The notes under the pieces were generated by a model, which worked only from the letters and a program-made list of their open reading frames with translations, was not told the origin of the DNA and did not search any database. A stretch of DNA of 5,567 nucleotides. It comes from Kingella oralis (GTDB lineage: Bacteria; Pseudomonadota; Gammaproteobacteria; Burkholderiales; Neisseriaceae). The DNA lies in the NCBI GenBank assembly GCA_905373195.1, contig CAJPSG010000091.1:1-5567 (forward strand), written 5' to 3'. Of this stretch, positions 5,364-5,567 are shown in pieces. Numbering within the stretch: the first letter of the stretch is position 1; each line of letters begins with the position of its first letter. The position numbers and the translations under genes are program-made.

Positions 5364-5567
5364 ATGTTGAAAAACCGATTATTGTTGATTGTGTTGTTTG
5401 TGCTGCTGGTGGTGGGCACGCAGTTGGCGCGTTATACGCCAAGCCCAAACCAACCGCAAAACACGCCTACCAGCGTAACCACAACGCAAACGCCCCAGCC
5501 TGCCGTTGCCACACCATCGGCGTGGCGACCGTTTGGGTCTTTGTGCGTCCAATGAATCACGCCGCCT
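5364..5567 (+). pseudogene. DUF3465-like membrane-anchored protein, apparently disrupted by inversion; partial
   Basis: The plus-strand reading frame (ATG 5364, stop 5553-5555, 63 residues) starts with a basic residue pair and a hydrophobic helix, LLLIVLFVLLVV (6-17). This is an uncleaved signal anchor or signal peptide, since there is no lipobox cysteine. A Pro/Thr/Gln-rich linker (about 25-52) follows. The last residues (AWRPFGSLCVQ) look like noise. Read on the opposite strand, 5566-5513 encodes GGVIHWTHKDPNGRHADG, which I recognise as the conserved end of DUF3465 proteins, small exported proteins of unknown function. The N-terminal layout also fits that family. My reading is that one gene is present with its distal part reversed from about 5514 to beyond the window. 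A weak purine-rich stretch (GAGAAAAG, 5353-5360) precedes the ATG. The alternative is a separate minus-strand gene overlapping an unrelated short one. Confidence 0.65.
5514..5567 (-). other. Inverted DUF3465 C-terminal coding segment
   Basis: The minus-strand frame is open from the window edge and carries HWTHKDPNGRHADG. Beyond it (below about 5513) the same frame reads VATAGWGVCVVV, unlike the Trp-Leu-Lys-His type ending usual in the family. So the resemblance stops abruptly at about 5513-5522 (CCATCGGCG at 5514-5522), where the plus-strand linker ends. The matching repeat arm would be outside the window. Confidence 0.65.

Overview
The window looks like chromosome from a naturally competent member of the Neisseriaceae, most likely Kingella or a close relative. 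The 12-mer AGGCAGCCTGAA, the Kingella dialect of the DNA uptake sequence (DUS), occurs exactly ten times, with five more one-mismatch copies. The gene content (pilT-pilU, lapA-lapB, bcp) fits a Gram-negative betaproteobacterium with type IV pili.

Layout, left to right. Positions 1-345 (minus) hold the 5' part of a Bcr/CflA-type MFS drug efflux gene, broken by a small internal inversion. A consensus-like promoter (432-460, minus) and a DUS hairpin (369-408) precede it. Positions 511-945 (minus) encode a Bcp-type peroxiredoxin. A 222-bp spacer packed with five DUS copies follows. Then comes the minus-strand operon pilT (3513-2461) and pilU (2442-1168), the type IV pilus retraction ATPases. A 285-bp divergent spacer with three DUS copies separates it from the plus-strand pair lapA (3799-4101) and lapB (4110-5285), which control LPS synthesis at the inner membrane. 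A DUS hairpin ends that unit. The last gene (from 5364, plus) starts as a membrane-anchored protein with a Pro/Thr/Gln-rich linker and stops early.

The main discovery is that both edge genes appear broken by gene-internal DNA inversion. In the efflux gene, a segment bounded by a perfect 12-bp inverted repeat (44-55 and 144-155) lies backwards. Flipping it on paper restores one continuous Bcr/CflA reading frame through both junctions. In the last gene, the final ~52 bases read on the opposite strand encode GGVIHWTHKDPNGRHADG, which I recognise as the C-terminal signature of the DUF3465 family. The plus-strand start looks like the N-terminus of such a protein, so its distal part also seems inverted, with the far breakpoint beyond the window. 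This could be intragenic phase variation, template-switch mutation fixed in this strain, or a sequencing/assembly artefact. The sequence alone cannot decide, but the first case has two matching junctions, which a simple one-junction chimera would not give.

The middle genes all look intact.
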